Notes: generated by a model from the letters alone, not told the origin. A DNA stretch of 64,000 bases from Stenotrophomonas sp. ISL-67 (GCF_018612915.1 NZ_JAGGRL010000007.1:156544-220543), one strand, 5' to 3'. Positions 9,207-18,857 are shown, counted from the stretch's first letter. Translations and numbers: made by a program.

Positions 9207-9698
9207 TCAGCGACCGTCCGCAAACGCCTTCAGCGCGTCTCCATCGAGGCGATATACCGTCCACTCGCTCTGCGGCTTGGCACCGGCAGCCTCATAGAAC
9301 TTGATCGCCGGTTCGTTCCAGTCCAGCACCGACCACTCGAAACGGCCGCAGCCCTCGGCCACGGCAATGCGGGCGATGTACTGCAGCAGCGCCTTGCCGG
9401 CACCGCTGCCGCGCTGGGCCGGGCTCACGTACAGGTCTTCCAGGTAGATGCCGTTGCGGCCCAGCCAGGTGGAATAGTTGTAGAAGTACACCGCGTAACC
9501 GACGGCCTGCCCATCGGCTTCGCAGACCAGCGCGCGCGCCTTGGCCCCACCGCCAAACAGGCTGGCGACAATACCGGCCTCGTCGGTCTGCACCGACGAT
9601 TCGGCCTTCTCGTAGATCGCCAGCTCGCGGATGAAGCGCAGGATCAGCGCGGCATCGGCCGCGGTGGCGTCGCGTATCTGCAGGCCGGCCGCGCCCAT
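9207..9698 (-). CDS. GNAT-family N-acetyltransferase (SSAT-like)
   Basis: 163 residues forming a single GNAT fold. The acetyl-CoA motif reads LYVSPAQRGSGAGKALL near residue 90, after the strand pair YAVYFYNYSTWLGRNGIYLEDL, and the C-terminal WNEPAIKFYEAAGA is typical. This arrangement (FYNYSTWxGxxGIYLEDLYV) is that of diamine/thialysine acetyltransferases. A polyamine or diamino acid is a reasonable substrate guess; the window also encodes speA and speE, far away. The start is 2 bp downstream of the rpe stop, so the two genes form an operon. Confidence 0.85.
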   Translation of the reverse strand: MGAAGLQIRDATAADAALILRFIRELAIYEKAESSVQTDEAGIVASLFGGGAKARALVCEADGQAVGYAVYFYNYSTWLGRNGIYLEDLYVSPAQRGSGAGKALLQYIARIAVAEGCGRFEWSVLDWNEPAIKFYEAAGAKPQSEWTVYRLDGDALKAFADGR

Positions 9699-9700
9699 GC

Positions 9701-10378
9701 TCAGCCCCGGGCCTTGGCCACGTTGTGGCGCATCTGGTCGATCACGTCCTTGTAGCTGATCGGTGCGTTGAAGATCGCCGAGCCGGCCACGAAGGCATCG
9801 GCACCGGCGGCGGCGATCGCGCCGATGTTGTCGGCCTTGACCCCACCGTCGATCTCCAGGCGCACGTCACGGCCGCTGGCATCGATCTTCTGGCGCACCA
9901 CGCGCAGCTTGTCCAGCGCCGACGGAATGAAGGCCTGGCCGCCAAAGCCCGGGTTGACCGACATCAGCAGCACCAGGTCCAGGTCGTCCAGCACCCAGTC
10001 CAGGATGTCCACCGGGGTGCCCGGGTTGAGCACCAGGCCCGGCTTGCAGCCCAGCGAGCGGATCAGCTGGATGGTGCGGTGCACGTGGCGGCTGGCTTCG
10101 GGGTGGAAGCTGATATAGGTCGCGCCGGCCTCGGCGAAATCCGGAATGATGCGGTCCACCGGCTCCACCATCAGGTGCACGTCGATCGGCGCGGTCACCC
10201 CGTGCTTGCGCAGCGCCTGGCAGACCATCGGGCCGATGGTCAGGTTCGGCACGTAATGGTTGTCCATCACGTCGAAGTGCACCCAGTCGGCGCCGGCGGC
10301 GAGCACGTTGTCCACTTCCTCGCCGAGCCGGGCGAAGTTGGCGGACAGGATGGACGGGGCAATGATGCAGTTGGACAT
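9701..10378 (-). CDS. rpe: Ribulose-phosphate 3-epimerase
   Basis: 225-residue TIM-barrel enzyme that interconverts ribulose-5-phosphate and xylulose-5-phosphate in the pentose phosphate pathway. Visible signatures: [16 protein letters not shown] at the N-terminus, the metal and catalytic segment [57 protein letters not shown] and VAGSAIF. Length is normal. It is followed immediately by the GNAT gene and preceded by the J-domain gene on the same strand. Confidence 0.97.
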   Translation of the reverse strand: MSNCIIAPSILSANFARLGEEVDNVLAAGADWVHFDVMDNHYVPNLTIGPMVCQALRKHGVTAPIDVHLMVEPVDRIIPDFAEAGATYISFHPEASRHVHRTIQLIRSLGCKPGLVLNPGTPVDILDWVLDDLDLVLLMSVNPGFGGQAFIPSALDKLRVVRQKIDASGRDVRLEIDGGVKADNIGAIAAAGADAFVAGSAIFNAPISYKDVIDQMRHNVAKARG

Positions 10379-10418
10379 GGCCGGGGCCTTCAGGACGTAG
10401 AGAGGGGGCGGCGCGCGC

Positions 10419-10748
10419 TCAGCGCTTGCGCAGGGTCTTGATGCGGTCGTAGGCGGCGTTGAGCTGGCGCGATCTGCGCTCGGCCTGCTGGCGCAGCTCG
10501 GGGGCGGCGCCCACGACCTTGTCGGGGTGGTACTGGGACATCAGCCGGCGGTAGGCCAGATCGACCTCGGCATCGGTGGCCTCGGAGGTCAGCCCCAGCT
10601 CCCGGTAGGGATTCTCCCTGTTCAGGCGGAACCAGTCGGAATCGAAGGCGTGCCCGATCAGCAGGCCGACCACGGCACCAAACAGCGGGTTGGGCCTGAA
10701 AAGCAGGGCACCGGCGATGAATCCGAGCAGTTTTCCGTACCAGCGCAT
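10419..10748 (-). CDS. Membrane-anchored J-domain protein (DjlA-like)
   Basis: 109 residues: an N-terminal hydrophobic stretch ([30 protein letters not shown], with glycine-zipper character) and then a J-domain with the HPD motif in MSQYHPDKV. It would recruit DnaK at the inner membrane. It is much shorter than E. coli DjlA (about 270 residues) and lacks the middle TerB-like region. It lies 40 bp upstream of rpe on the same strand. Confidence 0.8.
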   Translation of the reverse strand: MRWYGKLLGFIAGALLFRPNPLFGAVVGLLIGHAFDSDWFRLNRENPYRELGLTSEATDAEVDLAYRRLMSQYHPDKVVGAAPELRQQAERRSRQLNAAYDRIKTLRKR

Positions 10749-10891
10749 GGTCGTCGGGGCGGCCGCGGCAACAAAGGAACCTCATTTTACGTCACAGCGG
10801 GCCCAACCCGCTTTACACTAGGCCGCCCGCTGTCTCTGCGGGCCCTCCGGGTGCCCTGGACAGCTGTCTCGACGAAGCCTCAGGAGTGCCC

Positions 10892-11818
10892 GTGCCGACC
10901 ACGTTGTTGCAATCCGATCTCCCCGGCCTGCCCTTGCGCCATCGCGGCAAGGTGCGTGATGTTTTTGACATTCCGCGCGAACGGCTGCCCGCCGGCACTC
11001 CGCCGGGGGACTACCTGCTGATGGTCGCCACCGACCGTCTGTCGGCCTTCGACGTGGTGCTTCCCGATCCGATCCCGGGCAAGGGCGAAATGCTCTGCCA
11101 GGTGTCGAACTTCTGGTTCGCCAAGACCGCGCACCTGATGCCCAACCACCTCACCGGCATCGACGTGGCCAGCGTGCTGCCCGACGGCGTCGACCCGGCG
11201 CTGTATGCCAGGCGCGCGGTGGTGACCCGCAAGCTCAAACCGGTCCCGGTGGAAGCCATTGCCCGCGGTTACCTCATCGGCAGCGGCTGGAAGGACTACC
11301 AGCGCACCGGCAAGGTCAGCGGCATTGAACTGCCCGACGGCCTGCGCCAGGCCGAGCAGCTGCCCGAGCCGATCTTCACCCCCTCGACCAAGGCCGCCGT
11401 CGGCGACCATGACGAGAACATCGATTTCGATGCGATGGTGAAGGCGGTCGGCGCGGACCTGGCCGAGCGCGTGCGCGATGCCACCCTGCGCATCTACAAG
11501 TTCGCCGCCGATTACGCGCGCGAGCGCGGCATCATCCTGGCCGACACCAAGTTCGAGTTCGGTACCGATGCCGATGGCCGCCTGTACATCATGGACGAGA
11601 TGCTCACGCCGGATTCCTCGCGCTACTGGCCGGCCGACGAATACGAAGTGGGCACCAGCCCGCCGAGCTACGACAAGCAGTTCGTCCGCGATTACCTGGA
11701 AACCCTGGACTGGGGCAAGACCGCCCCGGGCCCGAACATTCCGGCAGAGGTCATCGACCGCACCCGTGCCAAGTACGCCGAGGCGCTGCAGCGGCTGGCC
11801 GGGATCTCGGTGGATTGA
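10892..11818 (+). CDS. purC: Phosphoribosylaminoimidazole-succinocarboxamide synthase (SAICAR synthase)
   Basis: 308 residues; ligates aspartate to CAIR with ATP in purine synthesis. Motifs: [13 protein letters not shown] (phosphate loop), [37 protein letters not shown], and the substrate site LADTKFEFG followed by [13 protein letters not shown]. It is of the longer, yeast-like type. The GTG at 10892 is preferred because AGGAG lies five bases upstream; a GTG at 10886 would overlap that site. A GC hairpin follows the stop. Confidence 0.96.
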   Translation: MPTTLLQSDLPGLPLRHRGKVRDVFDIPRERLPAGTPPGDYLLMVATDRLSAFDVVLPDPIPGKGEMLCQVSNFWFAKTAHLMPNHLTGIDVASVLPDGVDPALYARRAVVTRKLKPVPVEAIARGYLIGSGWKDYQRTGKVSGIELPDGLRQAEQLPEPIFTPSTKAAVGDHDENIDFDAMVKAVGADLAERVRDATLRIYKFAADYARERGIILADTKFEFGTDADGRLYIMDEMLTPDSSRYWPADEYEVGTSPPSYDKQFVRDYLETLDWGKTAPGPNIPAEVIDRTRAKYAEALQRLAGISVD

Positions 11819-11826
11819 TGGATATG

Positions 11827-11850
11827 CCCGCCGCCGGCACAGGCGGCGGG
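11827..11850 (+). terminator. GC-rich hairpin after purC
   Basis: Perfect 9-bp stem CCCGCCGCC-ggcaca-GGCGGCGGG beginning 8 bp after the purC stop. There is no T-run, so it may only pause polymerase or protect the 3' end. Confidence 0.4.
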
Positions 11851-11855
11851 CCTCC

Positions 11856-11933
11856 GTAGAGCGGGGCTCTGCCCCGCTGCCGTAGAGCGGGGCTCTGCCG
11901 CGCTGCCGTAGACCGGGGCTCTGCCCCGCTGCC
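11856..11933 (+). repeat. Three head-to-tail GTAG elements, exact 26-bp period
   Basis: Units at 11856-11881, 11882-11907 and 11908-11933, each starting GTAGA and folding on GCGGGGC/GCCCCGC-like arms. Unit 2 has CCGCG for CCCCG and unit 3 has GACCG for GAGCG. Same-direction, uninterrupted tandem copies contrast with the single or inverted copies elsewhere in the window. Confidence 0.85.
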
Positions 11934-11994
11934 CGGGATAAAGAAGTTGGTCGGTCGGCTACCGGGAGTATCCTGTGCCCAAACCGGAGGCTCA

Positions 11995-12477
11995 ATGTCC
12001 ACGACCCAGCTTGTGCGGCCCCTCGACCGCTATTTCGCCAGCTATTCCGACGACCACCGCAATACGCTGAACCAGCGCATCCATGTGGTGGCGGTGCCGG
12101 CGATCCTGTGGTCGGTCATCGCCCTGCTGTGGTGCCTGCCGCCGCTGATCACCTGGTTCCAGTACGGGATCTGGGCGGGCCTGGCCATGTTCATCGCATG
12201 GTGCTTCTACAACCGCATGTCGCGCCGGTTGGGCCTGGGCATGCTGGCCTTCTTCTTTTTCTGCGGCTGCACCTGCCGCCTGCTCGAAGCCGAAATCGGC
12301 CTGGCCAACCTGGCTTGGCTGGGGCTGGGCGTGTTCGTGGTGGCCTGGATCGCACAGTTCATTGGACACAAGTTCGAAGGGCGCAAGCCGAGCTTTCTGA
12401 CCGATCTGACCTATCTGTTGATCGGGCCGGCCTGGGTGATGGCCAAGGTGTATCGGAAGTTTGATTGGCCGTACTGA
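11995..12477 (+). CDS. Mpo1-like (DUF962) membrane protein
   Basis: 160 residues with four hydrophobic segments. The pattern SYSDDHRNTLNQRIHVVAVP ... FIGHKFEGRKPSFLTDLTYLLIGPAWVMAKV is that of the DUF962/YGL010w family. The yeast member Mpo1 is an iron-dependent dioxygenase of 2-hydroxy fatty acids, and the conserved His residues (DHRN, RIHV, IGHK) are kept here. The bacterial role is unknown. The ATG at 11995 is chosen from the GGAGG seven bases upstream. Confidence 0.8.
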   Translation: MSTTQLVRPLDRYFASYSDDHRNTLNQRIHVVAVPAILWSVIALLWCLPPLITWFQYGIWAGLAMFIAWCFYNRMSRRLGLGMLAFFFFCGCTCRLLEAEIGLANLAWLGLGVFVVAWIAQFIGHKFEGRKPSFLTDLTYLLIGPAWVMAKVYRKFDWPY

Positions 12478-12898
12478 CTGACGGGTCCTGGCTGTCGGAT
12501 GGATGGCGTTGCCAGGCAGGGCCTGGCACTACGGTGGGCGATGGCGTGCCGTCGGCGGCGAAGCTGAACGAAATGGACGCTCACCCCTGCTCTACGGCAG
12601 CGGGTCCAGCATGGCCGTGGGCTACGATCCGCTGAGTGCATCCATTCATCTTCGAGAACCCGTCCGGGCCGGCGCAGCCCCTGCCGTTGCTGGGCGGAAC
12701 GGAAGCCAGCCCGCTTAATCGGCAAAGTCCTGGCCGCGCTTCCATACGGCGCTGAACAACCCCGCATGGACCACCACGCCAGCACGAAAAAGATGAATCA
12801 TGCACGTTGCATGCAGTTGATGGCGTAATCGGGTATATCGGCGACAAATCCCTGCCTGTTAGACTGAAAGGCCTGCTCGTGAATCGCGCATTCCCTGC
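12478..12898. other. Non-coding stretch before the Mrp operon
   Basis: No convincing gene on either strand. It contains an inverted GTAG element at 12508-12532 (hairpin GCCAGGC/GCCTGGC). The last 100 bp are less GC-rich and probably carry the Mrp operon promoter, but I cannot pick a -35/-10 pair with confidence. Confidence 0.5.
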
Positions 12899-15727
12899 AT
12901 GAACCCCAGCCTTCTCCTGCTGCTCGCCCTGCCCTTCCTGCTGGCGGTGGCGGTCATTGTGTTCCGCCACCGTTCCCGTGCCACTGCCGCTTGGCTGGCC
13001 GCGGCCGCCCCCGTGGGCGGGCTTGCGCTGCTGGCGACGATGACTCCCGCGATCCTGGAGGGCGGAGTCGTGCGCAGCTTCGGGGAGTGGCTGCCGCAGG
13101 TCGGGCTGGCCTTCTCGGTGCGGCTGGATGGGCTGGCCTGGATGTTCGCCGGCATGGTGCTGGCCATCGGCGCGCTGGTGGTGATGTATGCGCACTACTA
13201 CCTGAGCCCGCGCGACAACGCCCACCGCTTCTATTGCTACCTGCTGTTGTTCATGGGCGCCATGTTGGGCATGGTGCTGTCGGGCAACCTGCTGTTGCTG
13301 ATGGTGTTCTGGGAAATGACCAGCATCAGCTCGTTCCTGCTGATCGGCTTCTGGTCGCACCGTCAGGATGCCCGCGAGGGTGCGCGCATGGCGCTGGTGG
13401 TCACCGGTGGCGGCGGTCTGGCCCTGCTCGGCGGCGTGTTGCTGATCGGCCGCATCGTCGGCAGCTTCGAGCTGGACGTGGTGCTCGCCGCTGGCGACGT
13501 GATCCGTACCAGCCCGCTGTACCCGTGGGCACTGTTCCTGGTGCTGGCCGGCATCTTCACCAAGAGCGCGCAGTTCCCGTTCCATTTCTGGCTGCCGCAC
13601 GCCATGGCCGCGCCGACCCCGGTGTCTGCCTACCTGCATTCGGCCACCATGGTGAAGGCCGGCGTGTTCCTGCTGGCGCGGCTGCACCCGGCGCTGGCCG
13701 GTACCGAGCTGTTCTTCTATACGGTCAGCGGCATCGGCGCGCTGACCCTGCTGATCGGCGCCTGGAACGCGATCTTCCAGCATGACCTGAAAGGTCTGTT
13801 GGCCTACTCGACGATCTCGCACCTTGGCCTGATCACCCTGCTGTTCGGCCTGTCCACGCCGATGGCGGTGGTGGCCGGCGTGTTCCACATCCTCAACCAC
13901 GCCACCTTCAAGGCCTCGTTGTTCATGGCCGCCGGCATCATCGACCATGAAACCGGCACCCGCGACATGCGCAGACTCGGTGGCCTGCGCCGGCTGATGC
14001 CCTTCACCAGCGCACTGGCGATCATCGCCTCGCTGGCCATGGCCGGCATTCCCCTGCTCAACGGCTTCCTGTCCAAGGAAATGCTGTTTGCCGAGGCCAT
14101 TACCGCGCAGGGCCCGGAACCGATGCGCATCGCGGTGTCGATCGCCGCGCTGCTGGCCGGCGTGTTCGGCGTGGCGTACAGCCTGCGCTTCGTGCACGAC
14201 ACCTTCTTCGGCAAGGGCCCGCACGACCTGGACCGGGTGCCGCACGAGCCACCGCGTTTCATGAAGGTGCCCGTGGAGATCCTGGTCGTGATCTGCGTGG
14301 CGGTCGGCGTGGCGCCGGCCATCACCGTGGCCCCCGTGCTGCATGCCGCCGCCTGGTCGATCCTGGGTCCGGCCATGCCGGCTTACAGCCTGTCGCCCTG
14401 GCACGGCTTCAACACGCCGCTGATGATGAGCATCGGCGGCGTACTCGGCGGCATCGCGCTGTATTTCGGGCTGCGCAAGCTGATCGACCTGCATGCGGTG
14501 ATCACCCGCAGCACGGGGCGCAACCTGTTCCACAAGCAGCTTGACCTGGTGTTCGGGCTCGCCCACCGGCTTACCCAGGGGCTGGCCAACGGCAGCCTGC
14601 AGCGCATGCTGATGGCACTGGTGGTGGTGGCGATCATCGTCGCTGCCGCACCGTTCGTGGCCAACCCGGTTTCTCCCAACTGGCCCGCGCCGCAACCCCT
14701 CCCGCTGCTGGGTTGGGCGCTGTGGCTGGTGATGATGGCCTGCGCATTGGGCGCGTTGTTCGTCTACCGGCAACGCCTTCTGGCGGTGCTGGTGACCGGC
14801 GGCGTGGGCCTGATGGTGTCGCTGACGTTCGTGTTCCTGTCCGCCCCGGACCTGGCGCTGACCCAACTGCTGGTGGAGATGGTCACCCTGGTGCTGATGC
14901 TGCTGGGCATGAACTACCTGCCGGCGCAGTCGCCGCCGGAGACGTCGCGCTGGCGCAGGCGACGCGACGCGCTGATCGCGGTGGTCGGCGGCGGCGGCCT
15001 TGCCGCAATGGCCTACAGCGCGATGACCCTGCCGCCCAACACCATGGCTGGCGAACTGCTGGCGCGCGCCCTGCCTGAAGCCTACGGCGAGAACGTGGTC
15101 AACGTGATCCTGGTGGATTTCCGTGGCTTCGATACCTTCGGTGAGATCACCGTGTTCGGCATTGCCGCGCTGGTGGTGCACGCCATGCTGCGCCGTTCGC
15201 GGATGGCGCCGGAGCAGATCATGCCGGGCCCACCGGTCAAGCTGCCGGTGCCGGCCGACCTGGCCCAGATCATGTTCCCGCTCACCCTCACCGTCTCCAT
15301 CTTCCTGTTCCTGCGCGGCCACAACGCACCCGGCGGCGGCTTCATCGCCGGCCTGGTGCTGGCGGTGCCGCTGCTGATCCAGTACGTCATCCAGGGCACC
15401 GCATCGGTGGAATCGCGCTTCGGCTTCGACTACATCCGCTGCATCGGTGCGGGCCTGCTGATCGCCATCGTCAGCGGCAGCGCCTCGATGCTGTTCGGGG
15501 TGCCGTTCCTGACCAGCGGCCACCTGGACCTGGAACTGCCGCTGATCGGCACGGTGCCACTGGCCAGCGCAATCGGCTTCGACACCGGCGTGTACCTGGT
15601 GGTGTTCGGCGGCGCGATGCTGATGCTGTCGATGATGGCCACCGTGAAGCCTTCGCGCACCCGCAATGCCCGCAAGGGTGAGATCGATCCCAACCGCCGT
15701 TCGGCACGCACCGGGGAGATGCACTGA
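12899..15727 (+). CDS. mrpA: Mrp-type cation/H+ antiporter, fused A and B subunits
   Basis: 942-residue inner-membrane protein, the large subunit of the multi-subunit antiporter that exports Na+ (or K+) in exchange for H+. The first ~500 residues form the NuoL/ND5-like proton pathway (VFWEMTSISSFLLIGFW, KSAQFPFHFWLPHAMAAPTPVSAYLHSATMV split across one block, LAYSTISHLGLI). The C-terminal ~140 residues (from KLPVPADLAQIMFP; RGHNAPGGGFIAGL) are a complete MrpB domain, so there is no separate mrpB gene. This A/B fusion is the group 2 (Pha) arrangement. It is first gene of a seven-function operon with every junction overlapping. Start ATG at 12899 lacks a clear ribosome site. Confidence 0.93.
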   Translation: MNPSLLLLLALPFLLAVAVIVFRHRSRATAAWLAAAAPVGGLALLATMTPAILEGGVVRSFGEWLPQVGLAFSVRLDGLAWMFAGMVLAIGALVVMYAHYYLSPRDNAHRFYCYLLLFMGAMLGMVLSGNLLLLMVFWEMTSISSFLLIGFWSHRQDAREGARMALVVTGGGGLALLGGVLLIGRIVGSFELDVVLAAGDVIRTSPLYPWALFLVLAGIFTKSAQFPFHFWLPHAMAAPTPVSAYLHSATMVKAGVFLLARLHPALAGTELFFYTVSGIGALTLLIGAWNAIFQHDLKGLLAYSTISHLGLITLLFGLSTPMAVVAGVFHILNHATFKASLFMAAGIIDHETGTRDMRRLGGLRRLMPFTSALAIIASLAMAGIPLLNGFLSKEMLFAEAITAQGPEPMRIAVSIAALLAGVFGVAYSLRFVHDTFFGKGPHDLDRVPHEPPRFMKVPVEILVVICVAVGVAPAITVAPVLHAAAWSILGPAMPAYSLSPWHGFNTPLMMSIGGVLGGIALYFGLRKLIDLHAVITRSTGRNLFHKQLDLVFGLAHRLTQGLANGSLQRMLMALVVVAIIVAAAPFVANPVSPNWPAPQPLPLLGWALWLVMMACALGALFVYRQRLLAVLVTGGVGLMVSLTFVFLSAPDLALTQLLVEMVTLVLMLLGMNYLPAQSPPETSRWRRRRDALIAVVGGGGLAAMAYSAMTLPPNTMAGELLARALPEAYGENVVNVILVDFRGFDTFGEITVFGIAALVVHAMLRRSRMAPEQIMPGPPVKLPVPADLAQIMFPLTLTVSIFLFLRGHNAPGGGFIAGLVLAVPLLIQYVIQGTASVESRFGFDYIRCIGAGLLIAIVSGSASMLFGVPFLTSGHLDLELPLIGTVPLASAIGFDTGVYLVVFGGAMLMLSMMATVKPSRTRNARKGEIDPNRRSARTGEMH

Positions 15728-16113
15728 TGGAACTGGCCCTGGCAAGTGCGATCGGCGTGCTCGGTGCGATCGGCATCTACCTGCTGCTGCGCGCGCGCAC
15801 CTTCGACGTGATTCTTGGCATGACCTTCCTGTCCTATGCCACCAACCTGCTGATCTTCTCCGGCGGGCGCCTGGTGACCGGCAAGGCCCCGGTGCTGAAG
15901 GAAGGCCTGGACAGCAACCTGAGCAACTACACCGACCCGCTGCCGCAGGCCCTGGTCCTTACCGCCATCGTGATCGCGTTTGCGATGACGGCGGTGAGCA
16001 TCGTGCTGGCCATGCGCAGCCGCAGCGACAACCACAGCGACCACGTCGACGCGCACGAGGATGAAGCGGCCGAACGGGCCGATACGGCGCCCGGCCGGGA
16101 GGGTGGCCCGTGA
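15727..16113 (+). CDS. mrpC: Mrp antiporter subunit C
   Basis: 128-residue NuoK-like small membrane subunit with three hydrophobic helices (ALASAIGVLGAIGIYLLL; FDVILGMTFLSYATNLLIF; ALVLTAIVIAFAMTAVSIVLAM). The conserved segment DPLPQALVLTAIVI is diagnostic of MrpC/MnhC. The ATG overlaps the mrpA stop by one base, and the tail is charged and His/Asp/Glu-rich. Confidence 0.92.
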   Translation: MELALASAIGVLGAIGIYLLLRARTFDVILGMTFLSYATNLLIFSGGRLVTGKAPVLKEGLDSNLSNYTDPLPQALVLTAIVIAFAMTAVSIVLAMRSRSDNHSDHVDAHEDEAAERADTAPGREGGP

Positions 16114-17645
16114 ACCATGCGGTGATCCTGCCCATCCTGATTCCGCTGTTCGGTGCCGCCTGTTCGCTGTTCGTCGAACACCGCCGCTACGGGCCGAAGG
16201 TGCAGCGCACGGTGGCCTGGGCCACGCTGGCGGCATTGGCCGCGTCGGTGGCGCTGCTGTTCGCGCAGACCGCCGATGGCACCATCGCGGTGTACCTGCT
16301 GGGCGACTGGCCCTCGCGGCTGGGCATCGCGCTGGTCGCCGACCGGCTGTCCAGCTGGATGTTGCTGACCACCCTGCTGCTGGCCATTCCCTGCCTGCTG
16401 CACGCCTGCTCGGGCTGGGACCGCCGCGCGCCGCACTTCCACGCGCTGTTCCAGTTCCAGCTGGTCGGCCTCAACGGTGCGTTCCTGACCGGCGACATCT
16501 TCAACCTGTTCGTGTTCTTCGAGGTGATGCTGATCGCCTCGTACGGCCTGCTGCTCAGCGGCGGGCGCGGCCTGCGCATGCGCATCGGCCTGCACTACGT
16601 GGTGTTCAACGTCACCGCCTCGACCCTGTTCCTGATCGCGCTGGGCCTGCTGTACGCATCGCTGGGCTCGCTCAACATGGCCGAATTGTCCCAGCGCATC
16701 GCCGAAGTGCCGCCCACCCACCTGACCCTGGTGAAGGCCACCCTGGGCCTGCTGTTGCTGGTGTTCTGCAGCAAGGCCGCGCTGATGCCGCTGTACCTGT
16801 GGCTGCCCGAAGCCTATGCGCGCGCACCGGCGGCGGTGGCCGCGCTGTTTGCGATCATGACCAAGGTGGGCCTGTACGCGATGCTGCGCGTGAGCACGCT
16901 GTGGTTCGGCGAGGACGCGGGGGCCATGGCCGGTTATGGCAGCCAGTGGCTGCTGTGGGCCGGCGTGGCCACGCTGGTGCTTGGTGGGCTGGGCGTGCTG
17001 GCCGCCGCGCGGCTGCGCGTGTTGATCTCCTACCTGGTGGTGGTGTCGGCCGCCACGCTGTTCATCGCCTTCTCGATCCGCACCCCCGAGGTGCTGTCCG
17101 CCGGCCTGTACTACCTGCCCCACAGCACCTTCGTGGCGGCCGCGCTGTTCCTCATCGCCGATCTGATCCGCCGCCGTCGCGGCGGTGCCAGTGACCGCAA
17201 GGAAATCATCGCACCGATGCCCGGCAAGGAAACCCCGGCGGTGCTGTTCCTGATCGGCGCGGTCTCCGTGGCGGGCCTGCCGCCGCTGTCCGGCTTCCTG
17301 GGCAAGGCTGCGCTGCTGGCCGGCATGCCGGCCGCCTACACCGCCGTGGCCTGGACCGCAGTGCTGGGCAGCAGCCTGATGGTCATCGTGGGCATCACCC
17401 GTGGTGGCATCCGCCTGTTCTGGCGGGTGCCGGTTGTGGAAGAAGGCGTGCCGCCGCCGCGCAAGGCCCCCACCCGCACGGTGGAGCTGTTCGCCGCCGC
17501 GCTGCTGCTCTGCTACGGCATCGGCATGAGCGTGTTCGCCAACCCGCTGATGCAGTACACCGACGCCATGGCCAGCCAACTGCTGCAACCGGCGCATTAC
17601 GTGGATGCCGAGCGCGCCACCCCGCCGGAGATCCGCCAGCCATGA
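16110..17645 (+). CDS. mrpD: Mrp antiporter subunit D
   Basis: 511-residue polytopic NuoM/NuoN-like subunit, the second proton-channel-like protein of the complex. Typical stretches are TGDIFNLFVFFEVMLIASYGLL, SKAALMPLYLWLPEAYARAPAA with the conserved Lys and Pro-rich turn, and VSVAGLPPLSGFLGKAALL. The GTG start at 16110 overlaps the mrpC stop by four bases (GTGA), which favours it over later Met codons. Confidence 0.94.
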   Translation: MNHAVILPILIPLFGAACSLFVEHRRYGPKVQRTVAWATLAALAASVALLFAQTADGTIAVYLLGDWPSRLGIALVADRLSSWMLLTTLLLAIPCLLHACSGWDRRAPHFHALFQFQLVGLNGAFLTGDIFNLFVFFEVMLIASYGLLLSGGRGLRMRIGLHYVVFNVTASTLFLIALGLLYASLGSLNMAELSQRIAEVPPTHLTLVKATLGLLLLVFCSKAALMPLYLWLPEAYARAPAAVAALFAIMTKVGLYAMLRVSTLWFGEDAGAMAGYGSQWLLWAGVATLVLGGLGVLAAARLRVLISYLVVVSAATLFIAFSIRTPEVLSAGLYYLPHSTFVAAALFLIADLIRRRRGGASDRKEIIAPMPGKETPAVLFLIGAVSVAGLPPLSGFLGKAALLAGMPAAYTAVAWTAVLGSSLMVIVGITRGGIRLFWRVPVVEEGVPPPRKAPTRTVELFAAALLLCYGIGMSVFANPLMQYTDAMASQLLQPAHYVDAERATPPEIRQP

Positions 17646-18148
17646 CCCGCCGCCGCTCGCTGTACCGCCGCCTGATCCCGTCGCCGTCACTGAGCGTGAT
17701 GGTGGTTGCGTTCTGGGTGCTGATGTCCGACAGCTTCACCCTCGGCCAGATCTTGCTCGGCGTGGTGCTGGGCGTGGCGGTGCCGCTGTTCGCCGCGCGG
17801 CTGGACCGCGAGTTCGCCCGGATCGGCTCGCTGCGTCCGCTGCCCAAGCTGATCTGCGTGACGCTGTGGGACATCCTGGTGTCCAACATCCGCGTGGCGA
17901 TCCAGGTGCTGGGCCCGGAGCGCCGCATCCATCCCGGCTTCATCTGGTTGCCGCTGGACATCGCCAACATCCACGGCATCGCCGCGCTGACCAGCATGAT
18001 CACGCTGACCCCGGGCACCGTGTCGGCCGCGCTTTCCGACGACCGGCGCTACCTGCTGGTGCACGTGCTGCACCTGGACGACCCGGACGCGTTGATCCGC
18101 CAGATCAAGTCCCGTTACGAAGCCCCGCTGATGGAGATTTTCCCATGA
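17642..18148 (+). CDS. mrpE: Mrp antiporter subunit E
   Basis: 168-residue subunit with N-terminal hydrophobic segments (LSVMVVAFWVLMSDSF; GQILLGVVLGVAVPLFA) and the characteristic soluble part VSNIRVAIQVLGPERRIHPGFIWLPL, LTSMITLTPGTVSA and LLVHVLHLDD. The ATG overlaps the mrpD stop (ATGA). Needed for assembly of the hetero-oligomer in other bacteria. Confidence 0.93.
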   Translation: MTRRRSLYRRLIPSPSLSVMVVAFWVLMSDSFTLGQILLGVVLGVAVPLFAARLDREFARIGSLRPLPKLICVTLWDILVSNIRVAIQVLGPERRIHPGFIWLPLDIANIHGIAALTSMITLTPGTVSAALSDDRRYLLVHVLHLDDPDALIRQIKSRYEAPLMEIFP

Positions 18149-18429
18149 CCGGTTTCACTTTCATCCAGACCACCCTGGTGGTGTGCATGCACGTGGTCGG
18201 GCTGGCCATGCTGCTGGCCACCTGGCGCCTGCTGCGCGGGCCGGCGGTACCGGACCGGATCCTGGCACTGGACACGCTGTCGGTGACCGCCATCGCCGAG
18301 CTGATGCTGTTTGGCATGTATCTCAATTCGGCGGTGTATTTCGAGGCCGCGCTGATCATCGCCATGCTTGGCTTCGGCAGCACGGTGGTGCTGAGCAAGT
18401 TCGTGCTGCGCCGGGACATCGTCGAATGA
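18145..18429 (+). CDS. mrpF: Mrp antiporter subunit F
   Basis: 94-residue small membrane subunit with three helices. The motif RLLRGPAVPDRILALDTLSV is the family signature. The ATG at 18145 overlaps the mrpE stop by four bases. Length is normal. Confidence 0.93.
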   Translation: MTGFTFIQTTLVVCMHVVGLAMLLATWRLLRGPAVPDRILALDTLSVTAIAELMLFGMYLNSAVYFEAALIIAMLGFGSTVVLSKFVLRRDIVE

Positions 18430-18857
18430 TCACCTTCATCCAGGTCGCGCTGTCGCTGCTGCTGCTGTTCGGCTGCTTCTTCATCCTGGTCGGTGCGCTG
18501 GGGCTGGTGAAGCTGGACACTTTCTTCAAGCGCCTGCACGCACCCACCAAGGCCAGCACGCTGGGCGTGGGCTGCGTGCTGGCCGGCTCGGTGCTGTACC
18601 ACATCTTCCTCGGCGAAGACCCGCAGCCACGCGAGCTGCTGATCACCGTGTTCCTGTTCATCACCGCGCCGATCAGCGCGCACATGATGGCCAAGGCGGC
18701 GTTGTCGCTGATGATGGAAAAGCGGCCTAGCCTGCCCGGACATGAGACTGCGAAGGAGGAGCAGCTGCCGCCGCCGCTGCCGCGCGATGTAGATGATGGG
18801 CGCCCTTTCGATGAACGCGTCGCCACGCATACGGATCCTGCCGCACCCACGGAATAG
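18426..18857 (+). CDS. mrpG: Mrp antiporter subunit G
   Basis: 143 residues. Three N-terminal helices with the family signature GALGLVKLDTFFKRLHAPTKASTLGVG, then ITAPISAHMMAKAAL. A hydrophilic tail (KEEQLPPPLPRDVDDGRP) follows. Start ATG overlaps the mrpF stop by four bases. It is the last gene; a convergent CaCA exchanger gene ends 52 bp beyond. Confidence 0.92.
   Translation: MITFIQVALSLLLLFGCFFILVGALGLVKLDTFFKRLHAPTKASTLGVGCVLAGSVLYHIFLGEDPQPRELLITVFLFITAPISAHMMAKAALSLMMEKRPSLPGHETAKEEQLPPPLPRDVDDGRPFDERVATHTDPAAPTE

Noticed and set aside
10787..10819. Possible purC promoter with TACACT as -10
   Set aside because: No acceptable -35 at 16-18 bp spacing; only the -10 half is convincing.
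12581..15745. Very long minus-strand open frame antisense to the Mrp A/B gene
   Set aside because: Its composition is His/Gln/Arg-rich and repetitive, the mirror image of hydrophobic GC-rich codons. The plus-strand frame has clear Mrp motifs.
15927..17690. Minus-strand frame antisense to mrpC/mrpD
   Set aside because: Gln/His-rich shadow of the mrpD codons; no domain visible.
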